DNA from: Bacteroidia bacterium
Lineage (GTDB): Bacteria; Bacteroidota; Bacteroidia; B-17B0; Aurantibacillaceae
DNA: 46,883 nt
NCBI GenBank assembly: GCA_026415195.1
Contig: JAOAHO010000019.1
Coordinates: forward strand, 1 to 46,883
Reading direction: 5' to 3'
Part shown: piece after piece, positions 1 to 9,271 of the stretch
Position numbering within the stretch: the stretch's first letter is position 1
How the letters are laid out: each line of letters begins with the position of its first letter
Position numbers and translations under genes: made by a program
The notes under the pieces: generated by a model
The model's database searches: none
The model's input: the letters and a program-made list of their open reading frames with translations, nothing else
Told to the model about the DNA's origin: nothing

Positions 1-1
1 A

Positions 2-556
2 ATTAAAAAGGGCGATGTCATTCTGAGTATTCATGACTTCCCCGTTAACAGTGTGAGCGAGTTGCATGAACAAATAGCCAAATATCGCCCCGGCGATAAA
101 GTTACGGTGAAATATTTGAGGAACGGAAAAGAATATATTTGCCACTGTACCCTAAAAAGCCTAGAACAAATGATCAGAGACAGTGAAAAACAATCCTATA
201 CTTCATCAAACGAGGATGATCGTGAAAATTCAACTGCATCCAAAACAAATAATTATTCCTCTGGATCTTCCGGTATCGAGAACAATGCCGCTTTAGGAGT
301 TGAACTATCTTCGGTAACGGAACAGGAATTAAAAGGATTAGGAATAAAAAACGGTGTTAAAATCAGAAGTATATTGCCAGGCAGTAAACTCTATCGAGCT
401 GGAATAAAACCCGGTTATATTGTTACGGCACTGAACAAAATTCCTGTCAATAATCCGTCTGAACTTAAAGAATTACTTCAAAAAACAAAAGGAGGCATTT
501 TGCTGGAAGGGGTTTATCCTGATGGTCGTAAGGCCTATTATGGATTTGGAAATTAG
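2..556 (+). CDS. HtrA/DegP-type serine protease, C-terminal part (partial, cut by window start)
   Basis: The reading frame is open from base 2, so only the end of the gene is visible. The visible part contains the end of one PDZ domain (GDVILSIHDFPVNSVSEL, then a RPGDKVTVKYLRNGKE strand) and a second PDZ domain near the C-terminus (SILPGSKLYRAGIKPGYIV). This arrangement is typical of periplasmic trypsin-like HtrA/DegP proteases, which degrade or hold misfolded envelope proteins; the protease domain itself would lie to the left and is not seen. A Ser/Asn-rich linker of about 50 residues separates the two PDZ domains. A GTG at base 53 is an internal codon, not a start. The family call is confident for PDZ domains and inferred for the protease. 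Confidence 0.85.
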   Translation: MKKGDVILSIHDFPVNSVSELHEQIAKYRPGDKVTVKYLRNGKEYICHCTLKSLEQMIRDSEKQSYTSSNEDDRENSTASKTNNYSSGSSGIENNAALGVELSSVTEQELKGLGIKNGVKIRSILPGSKLYRAGIKPGYIVTALNKIPVNNPSELKELLQKTKGGILLEGVYPDGRKAYYGFGN

Positions 557-570
557 GTAAAGAATTTGGT

Positions 571-602
571 TTTTTGTAATTCGGAAAAAAGTTTTACCTT
601 TG
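571..602 (+). promoter_or_regulatory. Bacteroidota-type promoter of rplS
   Basis: A TTTTTTG run (TTG at 575-577) is followed after 17 bases by TACCTTTG (595-602), matching the -33/-7 consensus TTG-N17-20-TAnnTTTG. It lies between the end of the HtrA gene and the ATG of rplS at 659, leaving a leader of roughly 50 bases. Confidence 0.7.
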
Positions 603-658
603 CCATCCGTTTTTGCCTCTGTTGAAAATTACATGCAAAAACAATAAAATTTAACGTT

Positions 659-1024
659 ATGAGCAACTTATTGGATCAAGTCAAATCGATGCTGACGCCT
701 AAAGTAAATCATCCTGAATTTAAAGCAGGCGATACCATCACTGTACACTATAAAATCAAAGAAGGCGACAAAGAACGCATTCAGCAATTCTCGGGCGTGG
801 TAATTCAACGCAAGAACGAAAGAGCCACTGCCACCTTCACCGTCAGGAAAATTTCCAACGGAGTGGGAGTGGAAAGGATTTTTCCGCTGGCTTCACCTTT
901 TATTGACAAGATTGAAGTAACCAAAAAAGGTGACGTGCGCAGGGCAAAACTTTATTACCTGAGGAACCTAACCGGAAAATCCGCAAGGATTAAAGAAAAA
1001 ATAGCAAATAAAACCGAAGAATAA
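659..1024 (+). CDS. rplS: 50S ribosomal protein L19
   Basis: The 121-residue product matches L19 along its full length: the N-terminal [16 protein letters not shown] segment, the central [14 protein letters not shown], the [12 protein letters not shown] segment and the C-terminal [22 protein letters not shown]19 sits at the interface of the 30S and 50S subunits. The ATG at 659 is the only sensible start and no Shine-Dalgarno sequence precedes it, as is usual in this phylum. The gene has its own promoter upstream and a terminator directly downstream, so it looks monocistronic rather than part of the trmD-rplS operon seen in Proteobacteria. Confidence 0.97.
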   Translation: MSNLLDQVKSMLTPKVNHPEFKAGDTITVHYKIKEGDKERIQQFSGVVIQRKNERATATFTVRKISNGVGVERIFPLASPFIDKIEVTKKGDVRRAKLYYLRNLTGKSARIKEKIANKTEE

Positions 1025-1043
1025 TTTTTTTAATAAAAACTTG

Positions 1044-1073
1044 AAAACCATCTCCGTCGGGGATGGTTTTTTT
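1044..1073 (+). terminator. Rho-independent terminator after rplS
   Basis: AAAACCATCTCC pairs with GGGGATGGTTTT around a three-base loop, and the stem runs into a T tract. It lies 20 bases after the rplS stop and before the transaldolase start. Confidence 0.85.
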
Positions 1074-1087
1074 GTTTATTTTCAGGC

Positions 1088-1741
1088 ATGAAATTTTTTA
1101 TTGATACGGCCAATTTGGCTCAAATTCGTGAGGCGCAGTCATTGGGTATCCTGGATGGCGTTACTACCAATCCTTCTTTGATGGCAAAAGAGGGGATTAA
1201 GGGTGCAGAAAACATCAAAAATCACTACAAAGAAATTTGCAACATTGTGGATGGTGATGTGAGCGCTGAAGTCATTGCCACCGATGTGGACGGAATCATT
1301 CGGGAAGGGGAGGAACTGTCAAAAATAGATCCAAAAATTGTAGTCAAAGTCCCCATGATTAAAGACGGCATAAAAGCCATAAAATATTTTGCTTCCAAGG
1401 GAATCAAAACAAATTGCACTTTGGTTTTTTCACCCGGGCAGGCCCTTTTGGCAGCCAAGGCAGGCGCCACGTATGTTTCCCCTTTCATAGGCCGCCTCGA
1501 TGACGTGAGTACCGACGGGCTTCAGCTTATATCCGACATTCGAATTATTTACGACAATTACGGATTCAACACACAAATTCTGGCTGCCAGCATTCGCCAC
1601 CCCATGCATATTATTGAATGTGCCAAAATCGGAGCCGATGTAGCCACTTGCCCTCTTGAACCGATATTGTCATTACTTAAACACCCTCTGACAGATAATG
1701 GTTTGACTAAATTTTTGGAAGATGCGAAAAAATTTTCTTAA
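1088..1741 (+). CDS. Small transaldolase / fructose-6-phosphate aldolase family protein
   Basis: The 217-residue protein has the compact TIM-barrel length of the TalC/MipB/Fsa subfamily. Visible signatures are [16 protein letters not shown] at the N-terminus, [13 protein letters not shown] (substrate loop), [12 protein letters not shown] with the Schiff-base lysine region, [20 protein letters not shown] and [12 protein letters not shown]. In most Bacteroidota this subfamily is the transaldolase of the pentose phosphate pathway, moving a dihydroxyacetone unit between sugar phosphates; the sequence alone does not separate transaldolase from F6P aldolase activity. Its last 20 bases overlap the next gene, so the two are probably cotranscribed. 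Confidence 0.92.
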   Translation: MKFFIDTANLAQIREAQSLGILDGVTTNPSLMAKEGIKGAENIKNHYKEICNIVDGDVSAEVIATDVDGIIREGEELSKIDPKIVVKVPMIKDGIKAIKYFASKGIKTNCTLVFSPGQALLAAKAGATYVSPFIGRLDDVSTDGLQLISDIRIIYDNYGFNTQILAASIRHPMHIIECAKIGADVATCPLEPILSLLKHPLTDNGLTKFLEDAKKFS

Positions 1742-3122
1742 AATATTGTTTTTTTTAAATTTTATCACGGCATATTCACAAAATGCCTATTGGACCTTAC
1801 GCCTTCAAAGCAATGTTTACCTGAGAACCTGGACACTGACCACCAAAGCCGAAAAAACCGAAAAAGAAATTATGGGAGCAAAAGTGGTACTTTATGAAGC
1901 CACCACCAATAAGCCTATAGCCCAAACCGTTACAGATGATGAAGGAAAGTTTGTTTTGGATGTGCCCGGAAACGGGTTATATTACATTTTGGTCTCCTAT
2001 CCGAATTGCAATACAAAAAAAATGACGGTGGATACCCGGAATGTTCCCGAAAAACTTCAAAATGAAAATTACAGGCCAAAATTTACGATTACAGGCGGGT
2101 TCATTATGGCAAAACCTTATCCCGGAATAAATTACGGCACCTTATCTGAATCATTGGTGCATGTGCAATTTATGGAGGGTAAGCGCGCATTTGATGATGA
2201 TAAGAATTTTACGGAGAGGGGAGTAGGAATTTGTCAGAAAATTTATGAAGCGGAATGGGATTTATTCATGCGATTTTGCGATTTTAATAAAAAAGGAGAT
2301 GCTGCTCTTGCCATACCTGATTGTCCATTGGCAAAGCAAATGTATGAAAGTGCATTAGCCCTTATTCCCGGAGAATTTTATCCCACTCAACAATTAGCAA
2401 AAATTCCTGATTGCTTAAAGCAAAACGAAAATAAAAAGAAAACCGAAGAAGAGAAAAAAGCACGTGAAGAACAAGAAAGGCTGGCCAAACAGAAAGAAGC
2501 CGAGGAAAAAGCTAAACGTGAAGCTGAGGAGAAAGCAAGGAAAGAAGCAGAAAAAGCAGAGAAAGAACGTCTGGCTAAAGAAAAAGCTGAACAGGAAAGA
2601 TTAGCTAAGCAAAAGGAAGAAGAAGAAAGAGCAAAGCGTGAAGCCGAGGAGAAAGCAAGGAAGGAAGCAGATAGAGCAGAGAAAGAACGCCTGGCCAAGG
2701 AAAAGGCCGAACAGGAAAAATTAGCCAAGCAGAAAGCAGCCGAAGAAAAAGCCAGGCAGAAAGCTGAGGAAGAAAAACGCAAAAAAGAAGAAATGGAACG
2801 CCTGGCCAAAGAAAAAGCTGAAAAGGCAAAGGAAAAAGAAGCAGAACAAACAGCCAAAGAACAAAAAATCGAAAATGTTCCGGGTGAACCTTCGGAAGAT
2901 CCCGATCCTAAGAAAGGAAAAGGCAAAACCACTACATACCAAATACTGGGCTCACAAGAAAATTATAAAAAAAATTTAATGAGAGCCAATGATCTTTTTA
3001 AAACAAAGCGATATGAAGAAGCTAAAAGCGCTTATCAGGAATGCCTCAAATATAAACCTGAGGATCCTCTGTCTAAACTCAGGATCAGGCAATGTGATAG
3101 TTTACTGAATTTAAAAAAATGA
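1722..3122 (+). CDS. Secreted protein with carboxypeptidase-regulatory-like domain, charged coiled coil and TPR end
   Basis: The 466-residue protein begins with a signal peptide ([20 protein letters not shown]). Residues about 48-112 look like a CarboxypepD_reg/Cna-B type beta-sandwich ([20 protein letters not shown] then [12 protein letters not shown]). Residues about 235-385 are an almost pure Lys/Glu/Ala/Arg helix, like TolA, containing two 40-residue repeats plus a partial third. The last 65 residues resemble a TPR ([20 protein letters not shown]). It starts inside the transaldolase gene and ends in an ATGATGA overlap with the M1 peptidase, so it is translationally coupled to that gene. 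I do not recognise a specific function; a periplasm-spanning or scaffold role is inferred from the long helix. Confidence 0.85.
   Translation: MRKNFLKILFFLNFITAYSQNAYWTLRLQSNVYLRTWTLTTKAEKTEKEIMGAKVVLYEATTNKPIAQTVTDDEGKFVLDVPGNGLYYILVSYPNCNTKKMTVDTRNVPEKLQNENYRPKFTITGGFIMAKPYPGINYGTLSESLVHVQFMEGKRAFDDDKNFTERGVGICQKIYEAEWDLFMRFCDFNKKGDAALAIPDCPLAKQMYESALALIPGEFYPTQQLAKIPDCLKQNENKKKTEEEKKAREEQERLAKQKEAEEKAKREAEEKARKEAEKAEKERLAKEKAEQERLAKQKEEEERAKREAEEKARKEADRAEKERLAKEKAEQEKLAKQKAAEEKARQKAEEEKRKKEEMERLAKEKAEKAKEKEAEQTAKEQKIENVPGEPSEDPDPKKGKGKTTTYQILGSQENYKKNLMRANDLFKTKRYEEAKSAYQECLKYKPEDPLSKLRIRQCDSLLNLKK
2475..2834 (+). repeat. Imperfect 120-bp in-frame tandem repeat coding for 40-residue charged helix units
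   Basis: Units run 2475-2594, 2595-2714 and a degraded third from 2715 to about 2834. Units 1 and 2 differ at only a few residues and share [20 protein letters not shown] and [10 protein letters not shown] blocks. The unit length is a multiple of three, so copy-number change keeps the frame and only alters coiled-coil length. Confidence 0.85.
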
Positions 3123-6100
3123 TGAATTATCTTTTTGAGCGCTCAAAAAAATATTTATATACTACTCTGATATGTATGTATAAACTAATCTGTTCTTTAA
3201 TTTTATGCAATTCCTTTTTTTTGATTTTATGTTCCCAGGATGAATATTTGGAATACCGTTCCGTACAAAATCCTCTTTATTGGAAAAACCGTAAGCCCCA
3301 TCCTGATTACTGGCAACAAGACGTTCATTACACCATTAAGGCAGAACTGGATGATAATACCGATATCATTACCGGTGATTTGGAATTGATTTATTGGAAC
3401 AATTCTCCTTTTGTAATTCATCATGTTTATTTCAATCTGTATAACAATGCTCAATGTGAAGGTTCTTATCTTTCTGATTTATACCGTAATAACGGTTATC
3501 GGCTTAAATTCTCTAAATACCGAAGCCAGGGCCTGGGTACTCAAGTATTGGAAATAAATGCCGAAGGAAAATCCCTGATTACGGAAACCGATAACACTGT
3601 CATGAAGGTGGCATTGCCAAAGCCACTGGAGCCGGGTGAAAACATTACCTTTAAAATCAAATTCAAAACTTATTTTGATGCGGAAGCCATGCGCAACCGC
3701 ATGAAAATGTTTAAATCCTTTGGAAAAAAACACTACGACATAGTTCATTGGTATCCGCGCATCTCCGTATTCGACAGAAAATTCGGCTGGGTTACCGACC
3801 AACACATGGATCATGAATTCTACGGAGATTTTGGTTCCTATCATGTGGAATTTACCTTGCCTGAAGAATATATCATTGACGGAACCGGAGTGCTGATGAA
3901 CGAAAAAGAAGTGTTGCCGGAAGTTTTGCGAAAAAAACTCGACCTTTCCAATTTCCTGAAAAAAGAATTCAACTCGCCTCCATCTGAAATTATTCCCAAA
4001 ACCGGAAATAAAAAAACATGGATTTTTTCTGCCATAAACGTTCATGATGCCGCTTACACCGCCGATCCTAATTACCGAATAGGTGAAAAAAACTGGAACG
4101 GCGTACGCTGTATAGCATTGGTACAGGAACCCCATGCGGCAGGTTGGCACAATGCACCCGATTATATTGCTAAAGTTTTGGAAGTGAATTCTTCCATCAT
4201 TGGCCCCTATTATTATCCGAAAATGATTTGTGCCGATGCCCAGGACGGTATGGAGTACCCGATGCTTACCCTGGATGGCGGATTCGATCCGGATTACAGA
4301 GGATTGTTAATTCATGAAATGACCCACAACTGGTTTTTCGGAATGTTGGGAAGCAACGAAACCTACAGGGCATTTCTTGATGAAGGATTTACACAATTCT
4401 TTACAGCCGAGACCTATCAACTGATAGAAGGCCCATTTGTGGTTTATGCAGAACCCATAAAGAAAAATTTGGCTCAAAAATATTACTATAATATGACCAA
4501 GCCCGTCAGGGTATGGGACGATGAGGCCTATAACGCCTATTATCAATCAAATGTTGTGCGCGACGAAAAGGTTACCCTGAACACCCATAGCGACGACTTC
4601 AACGGCGCCATACGCCATGGGGGCGGATACGGCCAGGTGTATTCCAAAACGGCCGTTATGCTTAAAAACCTGGAATATGTTTTGGGCAAACCATTATTTG
4701 ATAAAGTAATTAAAGATTATTTTGAACGCTGGAAGTTTTGCCATCCCTACCCGGAGGATTTCCGCGAGTCGGTTTTTCTTTCCACCGGCATTGACCTGAA
4801 TTGGTTCTTCGACCAATGGATCGAAACCACCAAGACCATTGACTATAAAATTTCAGGAATAAAAAATTTGGGTGAAGATAAATATGCCGTCAAGTTCAAA
4901 AGAATAGGAGAAATGCAGATGCCCATTGATTTTGCCGTTATTGATAAAAACGATAGTGCGCATTGGTTTCATATTCCCAATACATGGTATGCCAAAAAAG
5001 GAAATTTCACCGTTTTGCCACGATGGATAGGATGGGGGCCTAAGTTGAAAACTACCTATCAGGCCACCGTCACCATTCCGGGTGGAGTGAAAAATGTGAT
5101 CATAGATCCAACCAGGCGCCTGGCAGATGTTTATATGCCCGATAATATGTTGAAGAAAAATTTTGAAGTAAAATTCAATTCTGAAATTTATCAAATACCT
5201 GACTGGAAAATTTATCAGTTCAAAGTTAGGCCCTCCGTTTGGTATAACGGATTTGACGGAATAAAGCCCGGTATTTACCTGCATGGCGATTATCTTAAAA
5301 CACATCATATTATTGATTTTTACTCATGGATCAGCACTGCCATAGGGCAATACGGTATCAAAGAAGAAGAAGGAAGGAATAACTATCAGGTGCTTTCCCT
5401 GATGCTGAACTACAAAACACGTTTGAATTTCCTGAAGAAAACGAATTTCTATTTTCAGGGAAGGTACATGGAACAAATGGGGCTTGGTTTGGCAGGAATG
5501 GAACGCTTTAACGAAAGCAGATCATGGAGGTTTTATACACACGCCAAGGTGATGCATCATAAAAACCCCAAATACCTGATACATTCCAAGGAATGGGCAA
5601 AAGATAGCGTGGCCAATGCGGTGAACGGTGCATGGCATGCCGGCGCCGATTATCAATATTATTATTATTTCGGAAGCGGTAAAATCAATATGAATTTCAG
5701 GGCCCCGATTTTTACCAATAATTATGATTTTTCATCTTTTCAGTTATCGGCCGTGAACAAAAACAGGTTTTGGAAATTCGATTGGAACACGCGCTTTTTT
5801 GCCCAGTTGGGATGGGGAAGCAGGGCGCCTTCCGAAAGCATGCTTTATGTTTATGGTGCCAACAACGAAGATATCATTGAAGATAAGTTTATCAGGGCCT
5901 ATGGCATAGTTCCGCGCACCTGGGGCGGATTTGGGGAAGTGACGGGGCATTTTCATTACGGAGGCGGTTTGAATTTGCGCGGATATTCCGGTTACCTGCT
6001 TCCGGTGGATTTGCCCGATGGCACTCAGGCATTTGAATATAAAGGATTTTCGGGTACATCCATAAACATGGAATTGGAATTCGGGCGATTGCTGTCGTTT

Positions 6101-6388
6101 TTGGCCATCAAAAAATGGCAACGTTATGTGGCCTTACAACCTTATTTGTTTGCCGATGCCGGGATAATATCCATCACTCCTTTCGATGCCTGGAAGTCAA
6201 GGTGGAGTTTTCCTATGGTGGATGCCGGAGCCGGAGTTGCTTTGAACATTAAACGCTGGGGTGTGCTTTCAAATCTGAACCCCCTGGTTATTCGTGCCGA
6301 TTTTCCATTTTTTATCAACCGCCTGCCTAAGAAAGAAAAAGATTATGTGCAACTCAGGTGGGTGATAGGAGTGGAAAGGGCTTTTTGA
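3119..6388 (+). CDS. M1-family zinc aminopeptidase-like protein with C-terminal outer-membrane barrel-like region
   Basis: The 1089-residue frame carries the gluzincin motif HEMTH (residues 399-403) followed after 18 residues by E422 (FLDEGF), and an exopeptidase motif variant DGMEYP at about 376-381. This is the M1 zinc site and predicts cleavage of N-terminal residues from peptides. After about residue 700 the sequence changes to alternating aromatic strands and includes LRGY at 953-956, FADAG and IRADFPFF, which recall the Omp85/two-partner-secretion barrel with its (V/L)RG(F/Y) loop motif. M1 enzymes usually lack this. The start at 3119 overlaps the upstream stop; ATG at 3176 begins a better signal peptide (MYKLICSLILCNSFFLILCS) and may be the true start. 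The enzyme call is firm and the barrel is an inference. Confidence 0.88.
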   Translation: MMNYLFERSKKYLYTTLICMYKLICSLILCNSFFLILCSQDEYLEYRSVQNPLYWKNRKPHPDYWQQDVHYTIKAELDDNTDIITGDLELIYWNNSPFVIHHVYFNLYNNAQCEGSYLSDLYRNNGYRLKFSKYRSQGLGTQVLEINAEGKSLITETDNTVMKVALPKPLEPGENITFKIKFKTYFDAEAMRNRMKMFKSFGKKHYDIVHWYPRISVFDRKFGWVTDQHMDHEFYGDFGSYHVEFTLPEEYIIDGTGVLMNEKEVLPEVLRKKLDLSNFLKKEFNSPPSEIIPKTGNKKTWIFSAINVHDAAYTADPNYRIGEKNWNGVRCIALVQEPHAAGWHNAPDYIAKVLEVNSSIIGPYYYPKMICADAQDGMEYPMLTLDGGFDPDYRGLLIHEMTHNWFFGMLGSNETYRAFLDEGFTQFFTAETYQLIEGPFVVYAEPIKKNLAQKYYYNMTKPVRVWDDEAYNAYYQSNVVRDEKVTLNTHSDDFNGAIRHGGGYGQVYSKTAVMLKNLEYVLGKPLFDKVIKDYFERWKFCHPYPEDFRESVFLSTGIDLNWFFDQWIETTKTIDYKISGIKNLGEDKYAVKFKRIGEMQMPIDFAVIDKNDSAHWFHIPNTWYAKKGNFTVLPRWIGWGPKLKTTYQATVTIPGGVKNVIIDPTRRLADVYMPDNMLKKNFEVKFNSEIYQIPDWKIYQFKVRPSVWYNGFDGIKPGIYLHGDYLKTHHIIDFYSWISTAIGQYGIKEEEGRNNYQVLSLMLNYKTRLNFLKKTNFYFQGRYMEQMGLGLAGMERFNESRSWRFYTHAKVMHHKNPKYLIHSKEWAKDSVANAVNGAWHAGADYQYYYYFGSGKINMNFRAPIFTNNYDFSSFQLSAVNKNRFWKFDWNTRFFAQLGWGSRAPSESMLYVYGANNEDIIEDKFIRAYGIVPRTWGGFGEVTGHFHYGGGLNLRGYSGYLLPVDLPDGTQAFEYKGFSGTSINMELEFGRLLSFLAIKKWQRYVALQPYLFADAGIISITPFDAWKSRWSFPMVDAGAGVALNIKRWGVLSNLNPLVIRADFPFFINRLPKKEKDYVQLRWVIGVERAF

Positions 6389-6397
6389 TTACTGAAT

Positions 6398-7042
6398 TCA
6401 GAAAGAAATTCCGAAAAGAATGTAAAATGAAAGATTTTTTATCCTATCAATATCATGATAAAAAAAACTTTTAATTTGTGAGTTATATCCGACATTAATC
6501 CCCGATTCTAAAAAAAAGTAGTTGTTTGTAAACAGCTTATCCCTGTAAGCCAAATTCAGATTTAAACCGAAATCTAAAAAGTTATATGCCGTGTGCCTGG
6601 TTGGGAAATCTAACTGAGTATATTCAGGAGTGTAAATTGCACTTTTTCGAAAAACCATTTGCCCACAGTAAGGCCCTCCGTTTAAAAAAAATGTATTTTT
6701 TCGATTCATGCTGATTCTGTAGCATAAAAATAAGTTTAGATAGTCGAATCGGTAAAATATTCTTTTAAAATCTGTTGATGTGTGCGTGTTTATATAACTG
6801 CCTTTTTCTTCATATAATATTTTAAAATTAAGCATATTGCTTTCTTCCAGTATATAATCTATAGAAAACCCTGTAGAATGTCCGAACTTGTATTTATAAT
6901 CGAGATTGTTAATGATCCGATAAAATTTAGAATAATTCGGGCCGCTTACGATGCTGAAAAATAATTTTTTTTGAGGATTGTTATCCGAAAAAACAAAACA
7001 AGAAAACAAAAACAATGCTATTATTGATATGGATTTCTTCAT
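6398..7042 (-). CDS. Small outer-membrane beta-barrel protein (PorT-like), function unknown
   Basis: The 214-residue product has a signal peptide (MKKSISIIALFLFSCFVFS), then alternating hydrophobic and polar strands such as FGHSTGFSIDYILEE and FLESGINVGYN, and it ends in an aromatic strand with terminal Phe (SFYILFGISF), all features of an eight- to ten-stranded outer-membrane barrel of the PF13568 type. The ATG at 7042 is chosen over an upstream TTG at 7051 because it starts the signal peptide directly and lies 6 bases after a TAAATTTG box (7056-7049). It faces the M1 gene with a 9-base gap and no visible terminator. No specific function is recognised. Confidence 0.75.
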   Translation of the reverse strand: MKKSISIIALFLFSCFVFSDNNPQKKLFFSIVSGPNYSKFYRIINNLDYKYKFGHSTGFSIDYILEESNMLNFKILYEEKGSYINTHTSTDFKRIFYRFDYLNLFLCYRISMNRKNTFFLNGGPYCGQMVFRKSAIYTPEYTQLDFPTRHTAYNFLDFGLNLNLAYRDKLFTNNYFFLESGINVGYNSQIKSFFYHDIDRIKNLSFYILFGISF

Positions 7043-7148
7043 CTTAAGCAAATTTATAAAAAAATAATAAAGAACTATTATTATATACTAAGATTGGGTC
7101 AAAATCAACAAAACTAAATGTTACCAAAGGATGAAATCATCAATTTAA

Positions 7149-7505
7149 TTAAATTTTCTTTAAAGTTTTATATTGTTGAAATGACTTTTGAGTTAACGAT
7201 GATAATTCCTTAAGCAATTTATCGTCAATTTCTTTGAAATTAAAACATGATTTTCCTTGCATGTGAGATTTTAGTTCTTCGTTGATTTCATCCAGCAAAT
7301 CAGGGTAATAATAAACGGGCATTAAATGAAAAGAAACATAAGATTTTTTGATTTGAACCGCACCGAAAAATTCGCCTTTTTTATTCGCGCCCGATATGCG
7401 GGTATTGAGGTAGTAGTTGTCTTCTTTATCATGAACAATGGTGAGTTCTGATTCATATTTTTTTAGAATTGATTTTAGTTTTTGAAAGGTGTTTTTATCA
7501 GCCAT
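7149..7505 (-). CDS. Uncharacterised small protein, DUF1801-like
   Basis: The 118-residue cytoplasmic protein (no signal peptide, no membrane segment) has a central FFGAVQIKKSYVSFHLMPVY strand pair and a Gly-Lys-Ser-Cys-Phe-Asn-Phe motif (GKSCFNFKEID), both reminiscent of the DUF1801/YdhG fold, a small alpha/beta frataxin-like fold proposed to bind metal. The fold assignment rests on these short motifs and is tentative. It lies just downstream of another, clearer DUF1801 protein on the same strand with a 68-base gap, so the two may be paralogues in one transcript. Confidence 0.7.
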   Translation of the reverse strand: MADKNTFQKLKSILKKYESELTIVHDKEDNYYLNTRISGANKKGEFFGAVQIKKSYVSFHLMPVYYYPDLLDEINEELKSHMQGKSCFNFKEIDDKLLKELSSLTQKSFQQYKTLKKI

Positions 7506-7573
7506 ATAATTTTAATTGAATAAGTGAATTGGTAATTCGTTTTATTTTCAAACCGGTTTTGGGGTATTTTTAA

Positions 7574-7957
7574 CTACTTATTATTTCTTTCGTTATGTTC
7601 ATCCAATGCAGTTGTTAAAAGTTCTTTAACGGCATGAATGTCAATGTCTTGTTTATTTTTGAATTTTATATGCCCTAACATTTTTCCGGTTCCCTGAAGC
7701 AATTTCTTTGAATCATTCAGTTTAGCCCCATGAAAAAATCCAAGATTTACCGAGTCCTTAAGGGGTTTGATATAACATATTTCACCCTTCATGTTTTTTT
7801 CTGTGCCGAATGTGATCATCTTGTCGGCATGATCAATCCACATTTTCTTTTCAGGTAACATTACTTTTTTTGTCAGTTCAAAAATCATTTTTCCGATTTC
7901 AGCAACTTCCGGATTAAACTGAGAAAAGAAATCATCAAGATCATGTTTCATATTCAT
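7574..7957 (-). CDS. DUF1801 domain protein
   Basis: The 127-residue protein shows the DUF1801 signature SVNLGFFHGAKLNDSKKLLQ followed by GTGKMLGHIKFKN, and a WIDHADKMITFG segment before it. Members are small soluble proteins of unknown biochemical role; some are annotated as iron chaperones by fold only. Two candidate ATG codons occur at 7957 and 7951; the first is used here. It is the first of two similar genes on the minus strand, and lies 42 bases downstream in position from the permease gene end, so readthrough from the permease is not possible in that order; its promoter must lie within 7958-7999 or the permease end. Confidence 0.8.
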   Translation of the reverse strand: MNMKHDLDDFFSQFNPEVAEIGKMIFELTKKVMLPEKKMWIDHADKMITFGTEKNMKGEICYIKPLKDSVNLGFFHGAKLNDSKKLLQGTGKMLGHIKFKNKQDIDIHAVKELLTTALDEHNERNNK

Positions 7958-7999
7958 ATCTTATTTTAAAGTAAAGTATGTTTCATTTTTTACCTTCTT

Positions 8000-9271
8000 T
8001 CATTCGTACCTCAAAATCCTGAAAGGCATAATGCCCGTAATGTAGCGGGTGGGGAGCATTAAAGTCAGCATGCAAATTGCCGTCAAGCCAAGGTTAATCA
8101 GCACTATTCCTTTAAAATTCCATCCTATGGCCACATGGTTGATGTAGTAGGTGGCGGGGTCAAGGGTTACGAAATGATATTTCCATTGCAGGAATGCAAG
8201 CAGTAATCCCAACAGGTTTCCCAACAATATCCCCCTTGCCAATATGTGCCAGGCCACAAAAAAGAATATATCCCTGATGCCGCTGTGGCTCATGCCAAAT
8301 GTTTTAAGCAGGCCTATTTCCCTGACGTGCTCAATAATTAAAATCAGCAACGCCATCATGGCATTGACGATGCACACCACTGCCATCAGCCCGATTACCA
8401 CCATGCCGTTGATGTCGAGTTTTTCGAGCCAAATGAAAAAGGAGTACAAACGGGTTTCCATTGGCAAGATTGAGTAAGCATGAAAAAAATATGCACTGAG
8501 TTCGCTGCCTAAATGCGGATTTTTGAGCGTGGTATAGTTTATAATCTCAAAGCCCGAAAAAAAATCATCTTCCCATCTGTTTATTTTTTGCAGCGCATGA
8601 ATTCCGGTGAAGGCGGGCTCGGCCATGGCATCCGATCCTACATTGTCATACCATCCGCAAACCCTGAATCTCCTGGATTTAGGTACATACGATGTAATCA
8701 GTTTTCCCGACGCACTGTCTATGGCTTCCGATTTAACCAAAAAATACACCCTGCACACAGTTCCGGTATCAATCCCAAAAGAGGCGGCAAACGTGCGGGG
8801 CAATAGCATTTCCGGTGTTTTTTGCCCGGCGCTGTCATGGAACCAACGGCCCTTCACCAATTGTATTTCCGTCATGGCCGGATGGCCCTTTCCTATGCCC
8901 TTTAAAATCAATCCTTCGCTTTGATCCTTATACCTTAGTAAAGCCGTTTTTTGAATAAAAGGATGAAAGGAAATACCTTTAAAATATTCTGATGCAAGGG
9001 CAACAGAGTCAGAAGATACCCTGACATAATTCCATTCCGTCCCTTCCGTGTTCTTTGGCATTATTACTATGTCGGGAAAAAATTTTCTGATTTGCCTGAT
9101 GGTTTCTTTTTTAAAACCGTCCACCATGCACACTGAAAGGATCATCACCGCCACTCCCAATGTGATGCTGGCAACGGAAATCCTGACGATGGGTTTGGAA
9201 AGGGAACGTTCCGGATTGTGCAATACGATTTTGCGAGCCAGATATTTGCTTAACTTCACGCTTCGGAACAT
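8000..9271 (-). CDS. FtsX/LolC-LolE-family ABC transporter permease
   Basis: The 423-residue protein has the MacB/FtsX layout: one N-terminal membrane helix (VRISVASITLGVAVMILS), a periplasmic domain of about 200 residues, and three C-terminal helices (GMVVIGLMAVVCIVNAMMAL, then an ILARGILLGNLLGLLLAF segment, then IVLINLGLTAICMLTL). A conserved VREIGLLKTFG loop precedes the second helix. Members extract lipoproteins from the inner membrane or transmit force to cell-wall enzymes. No ATPase partner (LolD-like) is present nearby. The start is the ATG at 9271-9269; an earlier TTG at 9277 is less likely. The start codon overlaps that of the divergent NamZ-like gene, and a TATATTTG box lies 3 bases upstream (9282-9275). 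Confidence 0.9.
   Translation of the reverse strand: MFRSVKLSKYLARKIVLHNPERSLSKPIVRISVASITLGVAVMILSVCMVDGFKKETIRQIRKFFPDIVIMPKNTEGTEWNYVRVSSDSVALASEYFKGISFHPFIQKTALLRYKDQSEGLILKGIGKGHPAMTEIQLVKGRWFHDSAGQKTPEMLLPRTFAASFGIDTGTVCRVYFLVKSEAIDSASGKLITSYVPKSRRFRVCGWYDNVGSDAMAEPAFTGIHALQKINRWEDDFFSGFEIINYTTLKNPHLGSELSAYFFHAYSILPMETRLYSFFIWLEKLDINGMVVIGLMAVVCIVNAMMALLILIIEHVREIGLLKTFGMSHSGIRDIFFFVAWHILARGILLGNLLGLLLAFLQWKYHFVTLDPATYYINHVAIGWNFKGIVLINLGLTAICMLTLMLPTRYITGIMPFRILRYE

Noticed and set aside
2387..2942. Long antisense open frames opposite the charged-helix repeats, rich in Phe, Ser and Ala.
   Set aside because: They are the complement of Lys/Glu/Ala codons in the coiled-coil region and have no start context or family similarity.
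9048..9269. Upstream extension of the NamZ-like frame by about 74 codons.
   Set aside because: It runs antisense through the permease N-terminus and would bury the signal peptide; ATG 9270 is the natural start.
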